Shown here piece by piece: positions 12,360-23,330 of a DNA stretch of 64,000 nucleotides; positions within the stretch are counted from its first letter, which is position 1, and each line of letters begins with the position of its first letter. A program made the position numbers and the translations under genes. Origin of the DNA: Romanomermis culicivorax (taxonomy: Eukaryota; Nematoda; Enoplea; Mermithida; Mermithidae); NCBI GenBank assembly GCA_963922205.1, contig CAWUHX010000421.1:62001-126000 (forward strand), given 5' to 3'. The notes beneath the pieces were generated by a model. That model was not told the origin of the DNA. It saw only the letters and a program-made list of their open reading frames with translations, and did no database searches.

Positions 12360-13860
12360 AACCAAAAAGCTATAATTTTAGTATCAGTCGATAGATCTCG
12401 ATGAGACCTATCCGAAACTATATTATAAATTTTTTTAGCTTCATTTTTGACAAAGTTACGCTTGTTTTTAGGAATTTTTTTTGCATTACTACAAACTTTC
12501 TTGTTTTTTTGGAATTTTTCGCAGCATTATGATTTTTGACAGAAAATTTTAAAATATTACATTTTTGGTATCGATCGATTGGTCTTGTTGGGATCTATTC
12601 AAAAATGAATCTGAAAATTTTTTAGGTCCATTTTTGACAAAGTTAATTATATTTTTCTGAATATTCACGTTTTTCGATATTTTCCAGTTCTTTTTACGAC
12701 ACTTGACTAAAATGCTGAAATTTTGACACCAATCGATAGATCTTGCCGAGACTTATCCAAAACTATATTTTAAAATTTTGTAGTTTCGTTTTTAAAAAAG
12801 TTGTCACTAATTTTCTGAATATTTTTGTTTTTTAATTTTTTTCATTTCTCTATAGAAAAACAGCTCAAAATGCAACAAATTTAATACTAATCGATAGATC
12901 ATGTTAAGACCTATCCAAACATATATTATAATTTTTTCTAGCATCATTTTTGACAAAGTTATGCTTGTTTTTGAAAATTTTTTGAAAAAAACTTTTTTTG
13001 TGCATTACTACAAACTTTCTTGTTTTTTTCAAATTTTTCGCAGCATCATGACTTTTCACACAAAAATTTAAAATATCACAATTTTAGTATCAATCGATTG
13101 GTCTCGATGAGATCTACTCAAAAATTTATCTTAAATTTTTTTAGGTTCATTTTTGACAAAGTTGATGATATTTTTCTGAATATTTATGCTTTTCGAAGTT
13201 TTCCAGTTTTCTTTCCGAAAATCGAATAAAATGTTAAAAATTTAACACCAATCGATAGATCTCGTTGAGATCTATCCAAATCTGTATTATAAATTTTTCT
13301 ACCTTCATATTTCAAAAAGTTATTACTAACTTTCTTAATGTTTTTGTTTTTTAATTTTTTTTATTTTTTCACGGGGAAACAGCTCAAAATGCCGCCACAA
13401 ATTTAATACTAATCGATAGATCTCGTTTAGATCTATTCAAAAACATATTATAAATTTTTCTAGCATCATTTTTGACAAAGTTATGCTTGTTTTTGAAAAT
13501 TTTTTGAAAAAAACTTTTTTTTGTGCATTACTACAAACTTTCTTGTTTTTTTGAAATTTTTCGCAGCATCATGACTTTTCAGAGAAAATTTCAAAATATT
13601 ACAATTTTGGTATGAATCGATTGGTCTCGATGAGATCTACTCAAAAATTTATCTTAAATTTTTTTAGGATCATTTTTGACAAAGTTAATTATATTTTTCT
13701 GAATATTCATGCTTTTCGATATTTTCTAGTTCTCTCTGCGAAAGTTGACTAAAACGCTGAAATTTTGACATCAATCGATAGATCTCGTTAAGACCTATCC
13801 AAACATATATTATAAATTTTTCTAGCTTCATTATTGACAAAGTTATGTTCAATTTTCCAA
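12360..13860. repeat. Tandem dyad-repeat array upstream of receptor copy 1
   Basis: About nine units of 150-200 bp. Each contains a form of ATCAATCGATAGATCTCG followed by CGAGACCTATC, then a step such as TTTTTGACAAAGTTATG. Cores lie near 12388, 12571, 12733, 12890, 13093, 13249, 13413, 13615 and 13773. The consensus GATAGATCTCG-T-CGAGATCTATC is a near-perfect inverted repeat. A two-type alternation (GATAGATCT and GATTGGTCT) suggests multi-unit amplification. Confidence 0.75.
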
Positions 13861-13959
13861 ATATTTTTTTTTGTTGACAAAACTACAAAATTTCTCATGT
13901 TTTCCCTTTTTTTTCTTGGCATTAAAAGTCGCACATTTCCGACCACATAGGAAATCCAT

Positions 13960-14078
13960 TTAGCTTTTTTTTTCTTTTTTGCTAATTAACCACCCATTGT
14001 CCTTTGTCTAATTAATTAAGCTAAATTTTGGCTTATAAAGCAAAATCAAGGTTAATAAAATACAGTATTTTCTACAGT
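13960..14078 (+). promoter_or_regulatory. Putative promoter of receptor copy 1
   Basis: Unlike its surroundings, this stretch is not repetitive and is almost identical to 22717-22834 before receptor copy 2. It holds CTAATTAACC and TAATTAATTAAG (homeodomain-type TAATTA cores) and TATAAA at 14034-14039, 40 bp before the start codon. TATTTTCTACAG ends 1 nt before the ATG and looks like a 3' splice site. Conservation above that of the flanks is the main support. Confidence 0.45.
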
Positions 14079-14574
14079 ATGAACGCGTCCCAAAACGACC
14101 AACTCGTTGTTGTGGCGGATGAATCGATGAGCATTTTATGGCAATGCATGATTTCTATTTTGGTTTTCATGTTGGCCGGTCTGGTGGCCATGTTCACTTC
14201 GTTGATAAACGTGCTGGCCATCCTAAAATCCAAAGAAATGAAGTCGAAATTTTACGCTTTGTACGTCGAAACGGGCGTCGTCGATTTTCTGATGGGCTCG
14301 GTTTACGTGGCTACGGGCGTCAAAAAAATTTACCGCTATTTTTCGGGCGTGGGGGACGTGATGACCAGGCGCCAATGTTGCCAAGAATCTGCTTTATTAT
14401 ACTTTTGCCAAACTTTGGGTTTGTACGTCGCTTTTACGTTGGCTTTGGATAGGACGGTTTCGTTTTTGAAACCGGTTTTCTATAAATATTTAAAAGCCCT
14501 TTTTATCACCTATCCGTTGGTCTTTGGTGCTTGGGCTTTGAGTATTATGGAAACGGCTATTATGCTAATTTTGG
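14079..14574 (+). CDS. Receptor copy 1, exon 1 (TM1-TM4), intact
   Basis: 165 codons plus one base, ending TTG G before GTGAGC. It shows the TM1 Asn (LIN, residue 44), the TM2 Asp69, Cys100/101 at the TM3 start, LDR (123-125) at the DRY position and Trp152 in TM4. The frame is fully open, which is unexpected for an old pseudogene. Confidence 0.7.
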
Positions 14575-14589
14575 GTGAGCAATTTTTTG

Positions 14590-15500
14590 GATCAAAATTT
14601 TTTTCAAATGGGTATCAATCGATAGATTTTTGCGTGAAGTTTCTAAAAATGTAAACTAAAAATTTTTATCTTCACTTTTGACAGAGTTATGCTAGTTTAA
14701 AGTTTTAAATGAGACACCCTGTTTCACAAATTTCTTTTTTTGGCTATTTTGCGGTTGTTTTCAAAGTAAAATATATGATGTTTGGTATAAATCGATAGAT
14801 CTCATTAAGATCTTTCTGAAAAAGTTAATTAAAATTTTCCATCTTGACTTTGAATGCAACTATGCTAATTTGAGGAATGACAATATTTTGCGAGTAAATT
14901 TTTCATTAATATGCATATCGATCGATAGGTCTTATCATGAGCTTTCCAAAAATGTAAACTAAAAATTTGTAGCTTCATTTTTGACTGAGTTGTGCTAGTT
15001 TAAAGTTTTAAATGAGACACCCTGTTTCACAAATTTCTTGTTTTTTCTATATTTTGATTGGTTTCAAAGTAAAATATATCATGTTTGGTATAAATCAATA
15101 GATCTCATTGAGAGCTTTTTGAAAAATTTGTATAAAATTTTGTATCTTCATTTTTCATGCGACCATACTAATTATAAAACAGAGACATTGTTGAAAAATT
15201 TTTTCATTCCCAAATTATATCAATTTGGGTATCGATCGATAGACCTCGATTTTGAGCTTTCAAAAAATGTCAATTAAAATTTTGTACCTATATTTTTGAC
15301 TGAGTTATGACTGTTTGAAAGTTTTTTTTGAGACAACCTGTTCTACAAGTTTTCTTTTTTGGTCCTCCAGAGTCGTTTCCCGCTCAAATTATATTGTTTT
15401 AGGTACCATTCGATAGATCTCGTCAAGATCTTTCTAAAAATGCTAATTAAAAGCTTCTATCTTTATTTTTGACAAAGTTATAGCATTTTTAGTGAAAAAA
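14590..15500. repeat. Dyad-repeat units inside receptor copy 1 intron
   Basis: Six units with ATCGATAGATCT-like cores (near 14618, 14792, 14920, 15094, 15234, 15410). Several are followed by TTTTTGACNGAGTTATG and GAGACACCCTGTTTCAC. The same family lies upstream of exon 1, so exon 1 is embedded in this repeat on both sides. Confidence 0.7.
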
Positions 15501-15613
15501 CTGCATTTTTGTTCTTAAAATTCAAGGAACGAAAAAAGACGATTTCGGCCAGGAATTGACGATTTCGTGCGGTACGGCCAGCTGTCGACAGTTATTTCGC
15601 CAGGTTGTATAGC

Positions 15614-16754
15614 TTCTCAAAAATGGTAATTAAAAAACTCAAATGCTGAAATTTGCATTTAAAAAGCCATTTTTGGAAATTCGAGTGATGGAAATCAGAA
15701 CAAAAATTTTAAAATTTTGAACATCCATTCTTAAAAATGACGACAAAAAAAGCAAATTTTTGAAGTTCAGGTGATGAAAAATACAACAAATTTTTAAAAT
15801 TTGAGTTAGTTATTCATTTTTTTAAATATAAAAAATAATCAAAAAGCCAAATTTAATGTATTTTAATTGGTCGAAATTGAAAAAATTTTTTAGTTTTTTA
15901 GACAAAATTGGAAAAAAATTTGTAAAATTGGACTTGAAATTCCAAAATATAACAGTAAAAATTTGGAAAATTGGAGTGTTTAACATTAAAGATTTAGAAT
16001 TTTGCGAAAAAAATTCGTAATTCTGAAAAATTAATCACTGAAATTTTCCAAAATTTGAATTTTTTGACGCATCTAAAATATGAAATTTCGTGAAAAATGG
16101 GTTGGAATTCTAAAACGTAGCGTTAAATATTTTGAAAAATTCCAATTTTTTACATTAAAAATTCAAAATTTTGGGGGGAAATTTGAAATTCTAAAAAATT
16201 GAAATTTTTCAAATTTAAAATTTCAATCCTCACTTTCGAATATAAAAAATTATCAAAAAGCCCAATTTTATGTATTTTAATTGGTCGAAATTGGAAAATT
16301 TTTCTAGTTTTTTAGACAAAATTAGGAAAAAAGTCAAATTTTTGAAAATTCTTTTCATCAAAATTTGTTTAGAATTCTATTTTTTCTAATTAGCTTTATT
16401 TTTTTCTTTTTTTCAGATCGGCATCATATAAAAAGTAAAAGACGTGATTTTCTTGTTATTGTTGGAATTTTCGAAAATAATAAAATTTACATCATAGTAT
16501 GCAAATTTTAGAGTAAATAAAACAAATTTCTGCAAGTTTTAGTGTTAATTGGCACATTTTTGCAAATCTTAGTGTAAATAAGACAAATTTTTGCAAATTT
16601 TAGTCTAAATATTTTTGTAAAATTAGCATTTTTTAACAAAAATTTTTAAATAAAATACCTTGAAATTTGCATTTTTCGGGAAAAACTGCTTTTTAAAAAT
16701 TGAATTTCTTTAAAATTGCATGGTTTTAAAGGGAATTTTCTTCGAAAATAGGAA
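15614..16754. other. Gap between the two duplication copies
   Basis: AT-rich, mostly AAATTTTGAAATT-type low complexity. A stretch near 15800-15890 recurs near 16220-16310 (AAAAAGCCNAATTTNATGTATTTTAATTGGTCGAAATTG). Two things stand out: a strong acceptor with a short open frame at 16417, and 16497-16620, which carries four GCAAATTTTAGTGTAAAT-type units as at 1-95 and 7440-7500. Confidence 0.55.
16417..16511 (+). CDS. Candidate alternative terminal exon for receptor copy 1
   Basis: The sequence TTTTTCTTTTTTTCAG at 16401-16416 is one of the best acceptors in the window. If joined to exon 1 of copy 1 (phase 1), the frame stays open for 31 codons (starting DRHHIKSKRRDF, ending YIIVCKF) to TAG at 16509-16511. 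AATAAA occurs inside at 16479-16484. The product would be a four-TM protein with a basic tail. No homologue is recognised and the frame could be open by chance. Confidence 0.2.
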
Positions 16755-19700
16755 TTTTTTCCAAAATGTTCTGGTTTAAAATACAAATTTGGACTAAATT
16801 TCGAAAAATTTATGTTACAGAATTTTTGAAAAAAATTCAAATTTTCCAAATTTGCTAATGACTTGTAGAATTTTCAATTTCCTATAGGAAAATTCTAAAT
16901 TTTGCCCAAATTTTCGTTAATTTCAGTCATAATTTGGCAAAATTTACCATTTTTTTACAAGATTTAAAGTTTCGGATGTGAAAAAAATTCCTTTTTCGAA
17001 ATTTTCAAGTCACAATTTTTAAGGACTATTGCTTTAAATTCTAAATTATGGATCGAATTTTACAAAAATTTCGGTCATAATTTTTAAAAAATGTAGAAAT
17101 TTTTTTCACAAAATTCTAAATTTTCGATTAAATTTTCGAAAATATTCATCATAATTTATACAAAAATTAAAATTTTATATGTGCATTCGAGTGGCAAAAT
17201 TCTGAATTTGGCGTCAAATTTTCGTCGTGGTTTTTCGAAATTTCGAAATTTTTTTTACAAAATTTTAAATTTTGCATTTTAAAAAGTTGGAATTTTTGAA
17301 ATGATTATTCACAAAGTTCCAAAATTTTCAACTAAATTTTGAAAAATTTTTGTCACAAAACTTTAGAATTTTTCAAAAAAACTTTTACATTTTCGAAATC
17401 TGTTTGATAATAATTTTCAGAATCTTCCATTTACTATGGCAAAATTCTAAATTATGCACCAAATTTTCGCGAATTTCGGTCGTAATTTTATAAAATTTGC
17501 CAATTTTTTCACAAAATTTTAAATTTTACGTGGGAAAAAATTTGAATTTTCCAAATTTTTACCAATAATTTTTATGAATTTTGAATTTAAAATTGCAAAA
17601 TTCTAAAATTTTGATCCGAATTTTTAATAATTTCAATGATGATTTGGCCAGAATTTCAAATTTTTTTCCGCAAACTTGTAAATTTTTGATGGAAAAATAT
17701 TTTTGAATTTAAAAAATTTTTTAGCAATATTTTTTAGAATTTCGGATTTCCCATCGCAAAATTCTAAAATTTGGATGGAACTTTCAAATATTTCAGGGGT
17801 ATAATTTTCAGAATTTCAGTATTTTATTTCTATTTTTATTAAATATTTTTATTTATTTCATTTTTTATTATATTTTTTAATTTTTTTTTGTTTTTTTTTC
17901 TTGAAATATTTGATATAATTGATATTTTTAGCTCATTTTGTGGGTTGATGTATAAAAATATTTTTCAGTTTCGTGGGTTTTTTCCAGAGAGATCATGAAA
18001 TCCATGTGATCCAAATTGACGCATAATCAAGTAGTTTATGTTAAATTAGTTGTCCAAAAGTCTAGACTCTGCTACTAAAAATAATTCTCATAAATTAATT
18101 AACATCTTAATTAATTAATTAATTAATTAGATATCAATATCGTCCACAAAACATAGAATTTTGTATATTTAGCATAGAAAATTTTTTGGCTTCATGTTTC
18201 ATATTCTCGCAAAGCTATTTTTCCAAAAATGGATTAAAATGCTACAAATTTGGTATCAATCGATAGATCTCGTCGAGTCCTATTCAAATATATATTTGAA
18301 AAGATTCTATCTTTTTTTTTGACGGATTTACGAGCGATTTTCTCTTCACAATTTTTTTCCCCAGCTTTACACCCACCAAGTAATTTTGTAAAGACATTTT
18401 TTTAAACTTTACAACGTCAATTCCAATTTTGGCTAGTTTACACTATACTTGAAGCGAAAAAAGTTCAAATTTTTTTATTTTCAATCAAATTTGTAAATTT
18501 TTTTACCATGAAAATCGAATTTTCTGCAATTTTTTTACAAAAAAAAATGTGATTTTTAAATTTTTGTTCATTTTTTTGAGAAAAAAGTCATATTTTTTTC
18601 ATTTTTCGACATAGAAAAAGTCGTTTTTTTGGCGAATAAAAAAACAAATCTCTCGATTTTTTGATGCAAAAAAGTCTTTTTTCAGCTTTTTTTCAAAGGA
18701 AAAATCAAAATTTTCTCATTTTTTGTTGGAAAAAAAACAAAATTTCTCAATTTTCGAGAGAAAAAAATTTGAATTTTCCGCCATTTTTTTCCGGAAAAAA
18801 TGTAATTTTTAAATTTTTTTGAGAAAAAGTCATATTTTTTCACTTTTCCACTGAAAAAAATCATTTTTTGCGTTTTTTAAGTAGAAAAATTAGAATTTTT
18901 GCATATTTTTGTTAGAAAAAAAACACAAAATTTTTCACTTTTTTGGGAAAAAATCCATTTTTTCAATTTTTTGACGAAAAGAAATCCAATTTTTCGCATA
19001 AAGATGTTGAAAATATCGAAATTTTCTCATTTTCTCAGAGCAAAATCGTCAAATTTCTTCATTTTTCGGGCAGAAAAAAAGCATTTTTCATGTTTTTTTA
19101 CACAAAAAATGATTTTTTTCCAATTTTTCCAACAAAAAATGTAATTTTTTGTATAAAATCGAAGCAAATATTTTCTCATTTTTTGAGAGAAAAAAAATTA
19201 TATTTTTTGATTTTTCGACCCAAAAAAATCATTTTTTGGCGTTTTTCAGAAGAAAAATCAACATATTTCCATTTTTTCATGGCAAAAAACGCAAAATTCT
19301 GTCAATTTTTGATGGGAAAAATGCTTTTTTGCGTTTTTTCGAAGGAAAAAATGAAAACTTTTCAACTTTTAGCATGAAAAAAGCTTTAAATTTCTTAATT
19401 TTTTCCACGGAAAAAGTCATTTTTTGCGTTTTTTCTTAGCAAAAATAAAATTTTCTTTTATTTTTTGACATCAAAATCACTAAATTTCTCGGTTTTTCAA
19501 GAGAAAAATTCGATTTTTAGAGAAAAAATAACATTTTTTTTTATTTTCCAATTTTTTCAAAGTTGATTTTTTTGCATTTTTCTATGGAAAAATATGAAAA
19601 TTTTGTCATTTTTGACAACAAAAAACATGAATTCTATCAATTTTATGACGAAATAGTCAATTTTTCAGCGTTTTTTTAACGAAAAAATGAAAATATTTTC

Positions 19701-20825
19701 AATTTTTTTGGCAAAAAAGTCAAATTTTCTGTCATTTTTTTTGAGAAAAAAATTGAGTTTTTGCATTATTTTCTTATGAAAAAAATGAAAATTTAGCAAT
19801 TTTTTGCGAAAAATGTTAAAATTTTCGCACAGTCAAAAACAATTTGAAAATTTTTTTTTTACAAATTTCAATATTTTTTTCGCCACTTTACACCATCACT
19901 TTGACTTTATAAGAATTTTAATCGAGCAACTTTACACTACAATTTTTTTATGTCTACATTCCAAATTTCATTGTCGAAATTTTTCAAACTGATTTTTTTG
20001 GTCGTTAAAACATTAAAAACCCAAAAATGTTCAATTTTTTGACAGAAAAAGTCAAATTTTTTAGCATTTTTTTTGGGAAAAAACGAAATTTTGTCACTTT
20101 TCGAGAGCAAAAACATAAAATTTTTCATATTTTTTGGCAGAGAGAATGAAATTTTTTGCGATTTTCAGGGGAAATTTAAAAACTTTCTCATTTTTTGATG
20201 AGAAAAAATATTAAATTTCTTATTTTTTGGGCGTTAAAATTCAATTTTTTCGCGTTTTTTCAGAGAAAAAATGAAAATTTTCTCATTTTTTGGAAAAATA
20301 AAAAAAACAAAATTTCTCGATTTTTTTCAGGGCGAAAGTCAATTGTTGCATTTTTCAGGAAAAAAATCTTTTTTTCTTTATTTTTTGGACGAAAAAGAGC
20401 AATTTTTCTCATAAAAATGACGTAAATATGGAAATTTTGTGCCTTTTTCCATCACATTTTCAACAATTTTTTAACAAAAAGATGCAGTTTCGACATTTTT
20501 TCATATAAAAAATGAGAATTTTATCATTTTTGTTGAGAAAAAAATTTTTAAAACTGTTTTTTTCAACAAATTATAGATCAAAATGCTCTAATTTTGGTAG
20601 CAATCGAGATTTATTCAAAAATATATTTCAGAATTTTCTATTTTCGACCACGAAAAAAATCCATTTACGTTTTTTTTAATTAAAAATTAAAATTAAAATT
20701 AAAAAAATTAATTAATTAAAAATTTAAAAAACTAATTTAAAAAAAATTCAATTTTTTGATGGGAGAAGTCAAATTTTTCCAAAAGAAAAATTGAAATTTT
20801 TAAATTTCGGACAGTAAAACGTTGT

Positions 20826-20865
20826 AAAATTCAAAGAAATGAAATCGAAATTATACGCTTTATAC
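20826..20865 (+). pseudogene. Relic of receptor exon 1 (40 bp)
   Basis: Forty bases align with the exon 1 part that encodes ILKSKEMKSKFYALY. Read in frame they give KFKEMKSKLYALY. About five bases differ, two of them at third positions. Both flanks are low-complexity repeat. It is too short to be functional and shows that a third, older copy of the receptor existed here. Confidence 0.55.
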
Positions 20866-21819
20866 TTAAATATAATTAAATTTTTGCATAAAATAACGAA
20901 ATTTCCTCCTTTTTGACACAAAAAGCATCAAGTTTCTTTAATTTTTCTGCAGAAAAATTCAATTATTGAGCGATTTTTCAAAGGAAAAATGAAAATTTTC
21001 AAATTTTTCACATCAAAAAACACTAAATTGAAAAATTCAAATTTTTTGCCTATTTTCCAAGAAAAATGAAAATTTTCTTTTTTTCACAGTAGAAACATAA
21101 AATTTTTCAATTTTCTGGAGGAAAAACGCAAATTTTTTTTGGCTTTTCGAAAAAAAATTGAAATTTGTTCATTTTTTGACAACAAAGAGAAAAAAGTTTT
21201 AAACAATTTTTTCGAACGCAAATTTGAAATTTTCTAATCTTTCAACGTCGAAAACACAAAAATTTTCAATTTTTTGATGGAAAAAGTCAAATTTTTACGC
21301 GTTTTTCCAAAAGAAAAATTGCCATTTTTAAATTTTGGACAGTAAAACAGATAATTTTCCAAGTTTTTGAGGAAAAAAACAATTTTTTACTATATTTTCT
21401 CATTTTTTTGCAGTAAAAACAAAATTTTTCAATTTTTTCACAGCAAAAAAGTCAAATTTCTCAATTTTTTCGGCAGAAAAAATGAATTTTTACACGCCAT
21501 TTTAGGGGAAATCAAAATTTTCTCATTTTTCGACACCAAAGACGTATAAATTTTGCGAGTTTTTGACGGAAAAAACAATTTTTTCGCGTTTTTCTCATTT
21601 TTTAAGAGAAAAAAAGCGAAAAATTTCTCCATTTTTCGACGAAAAAAGTCAATTTTTTTCTATTTTTCGACGAAAAATTTTTGCACTCAAAATTCAAATT
21701 GATGGCAAAAATCACGAAATTTATCATTTTTTAGACAAAAAAAGTCAATTTTTTTGCGTTTTTTTTTGCGTTTTGCACGAAAAAGTCCAAATTTGATGCT
21801 AACCAAACACTGATTTTTC

Positions 21820-22640
21820 GAGGCGAATTATAGACTAAAATACCACAAATTTAGTACCAATCGATAGGTCTTGTCGAGATCTATCCAAAAATATACCTTA
21901 AATTTTTTTAGCTTCATTTTTACAAAAATTTATTGCTGATTTTTTAAATATTTACGTTTATCTTGAATTTGTCTTAAAATTTAGACTTTAGGCTCATTAT
22001 GAATCAAAAAAGTACATTTTTAATACCAATCGATAGATCTTGTCGAGATCTAATCAAAAACATATTATAAATTTTTTTAGCTTCATTTTTGACAAAGTTA
22101 TGTTTGTTTTTGGAAATTTTTTTTGCATTACTACAAACTTTCTGGTTTTTTTTTCAAATTTTTCGCAGCATTATGACTTTTCACAGAAAATTTTAAAATA
22201 TTACAATTTTGGTATCGATCGATTGGTCCCGATAAGATCTATTCAAAAATGAATCTGAAAATTTTTTAGGTCCATTTTTGACAAAGTTGATGATATTTTT
22301 CTGAATATTTATGCTTTTCGAAATTTTCTAGTTTTCTTTGCGAAAAATGACCGAAACGCTGAAGTTTTCACATCAATCGATAGATCTTGTCGAGACCTAT
22401 TCAAAACTATATTTTAAAATTTTGTAGCTTCATTTTTCGAAAAGTTATCACTAATTTTCTGAATATTTTTGTTTTTTAATTTTTTTTATTTCTCGACAGG
22501 AAAACAGCTCAAAATGCAACAATTTCAATACTAATCGATAGATCTTGTTGAGATCTATCCAAACATATATTATAAATTTTTCTAGCATCATTATTGACAA
22601 AGTTATGTCCAATTTTCCAAATATTTTTTTTGACAAAACT
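21820..22640. repeat. Dyad-repeat array upstream of receptor copy 2
   Basis: Five units of about 160-180 bp with cores near 21860, 22029, 22215, 22375 and 22533. The first two show the dyad best, e.g. GATAGATCTTGTCGAGATCTA at 22032-22052. It corresponds to the array at 12360-13860 but has fewer units. Confidence 0.7.
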
Positions 22641-22716
22641 ACAAAATTTCTCATGTTTTTCTAATTTTTTTCTTGGCATTAAAAGTCGCACATTTCCGAC
22701 CACATAGGAAATCCAT

Positions 22717-22834
22717 TTAGCTTTTTTTTTCTTTTTTGCTAATTAACCACCCATTGTCTTTTGTCTAATTAATTAAGCTAAATTTTGGCTTATAAAGCAA
22801 AATCAAGTTAATAATCTACAGTATTTTCTACAGT
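22717..22834 (+). promoter_or_regulatory. Putative promoter and leader of the receptor gene
   Basis: Non-repetitive and nearly identical to 13960-14078. It contains CTAATTAACC, TAATTAATTAAG and TATAAA at 22791-22796, 39 bp before the ATG. TATTTTCTACAG at 22822-22833 ends one base before the ATG and matches a nematode 3' splice site. It could accept a spliced leader or join an unseen 5' exon. Confidence 0.45.
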
Positions 22835-23330
22835 ATGAACGCGTCCCAAAACGACCAACTCGTTGTTGTGGCGGATGAATCGATGAGCATTTTATGGCAA
22901 TGCATGATTTCTATTTTGGTTTTCATGTTGGCCGGTCTGGTGGCCATGTTCACTTCGTTGATAAACGTGCTGGCCATCCTAAAATCCAAAGAAATGAAGT
23001 CGAAATTTTACGCTTTGTACGTCGAAACGGGCGTCGTCGATTTTCTGATGGGCTCGGTTTACGTGGCTACGGGCGTCAAAAAAATTTACCGCTATTTTTC
23101 GGGCGTGGGGGACGCGATGACCAGGCGCCAATGTTGCCAAGAATCTGCTTTATTATACTTTTGCCAAACTTTGGGTTTGTACGTCGCTTTTACGTTGGCT
23201 TTGGATAGGACGGTTTCGTTTTTGAAACCGGTTTTCTATAAATATTTAAAAGCCCTTTTTATCACCTATCCGTTGGTTTTTGGTGCTTGGGCTTTGAGTA
23301 TTATGGAAACGGCTATTATGCTAATTTTGG
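22835..23330 (+). CDS. Receptor exon 1 (TM1-TM4)
   Basis: Starts at the first ATG after a promoter-like region and ends TTG G before GTGAGA, phase 1. It encodes MNASQNDQLVVVADES and then four hydrophobic segments. N-terminal Asn2 (NAS) could be glycosylated. Confidence 0.75.

Larger units (their letters stand above)
14079..15612 (+). pseudogene. 7TM chemoreceptor copy 1, truncated in exon 2
   Basis: Exon 1 (14079-14574, donor GGTGAG) is intact and differs from copy 2 by two bases that I can find; one changes Ala94 to Val. It encodes TM1-TM4. Exon 2 (from 15527, after TTCAAG) matches copy 2 for about 60 bases. It then lacks eight bases at 15584/15585, shifts frame and reaches TAG at 15610-15612; homology ends at 15613. 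TM5-TM7 and the C-tail are absent. A transcript would give about 193 residues with four TM segments. Flanking and intron sequence has diverged more than exon 1, so selection or gene conversion on exon 1 is possible. See also the candidate terminal exon at 16417. Confidence 0.75.
8088..15613. repeat. Segmental tandem duplication, copy 1
   Basis: This segment recurs in the same orientation at 16755-24547. The match starts at TTTTTTCCAAAATG and ends within receptor exon 2 at TTGTATAGC. Between them the order of blocks is shared. They are low-complexity AAATTCTAAATTTT sequence (8100-9180), a TAATTAATTAATTAATTAG run (about 9413-9436), GAAAAAATCATTTTTTGCG-type repeats (9760-11515), dyad-repeat blocks (12360-13860) and receptor exon 1. 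The stretch about 11520-12355 differs from copy 2, which has other repeats at about 20262-21835. Outside the receptor exons no coding sequence is visible here. Confidence 0.85.

Noticed and set aside
14138..14452. Frames of 104 codons overlapping receptor exon 1 (also at 22894)
   Set aside because: A +1 shadow of the receptor; no membrane or other domain, and identical in both copies only because the exon is.
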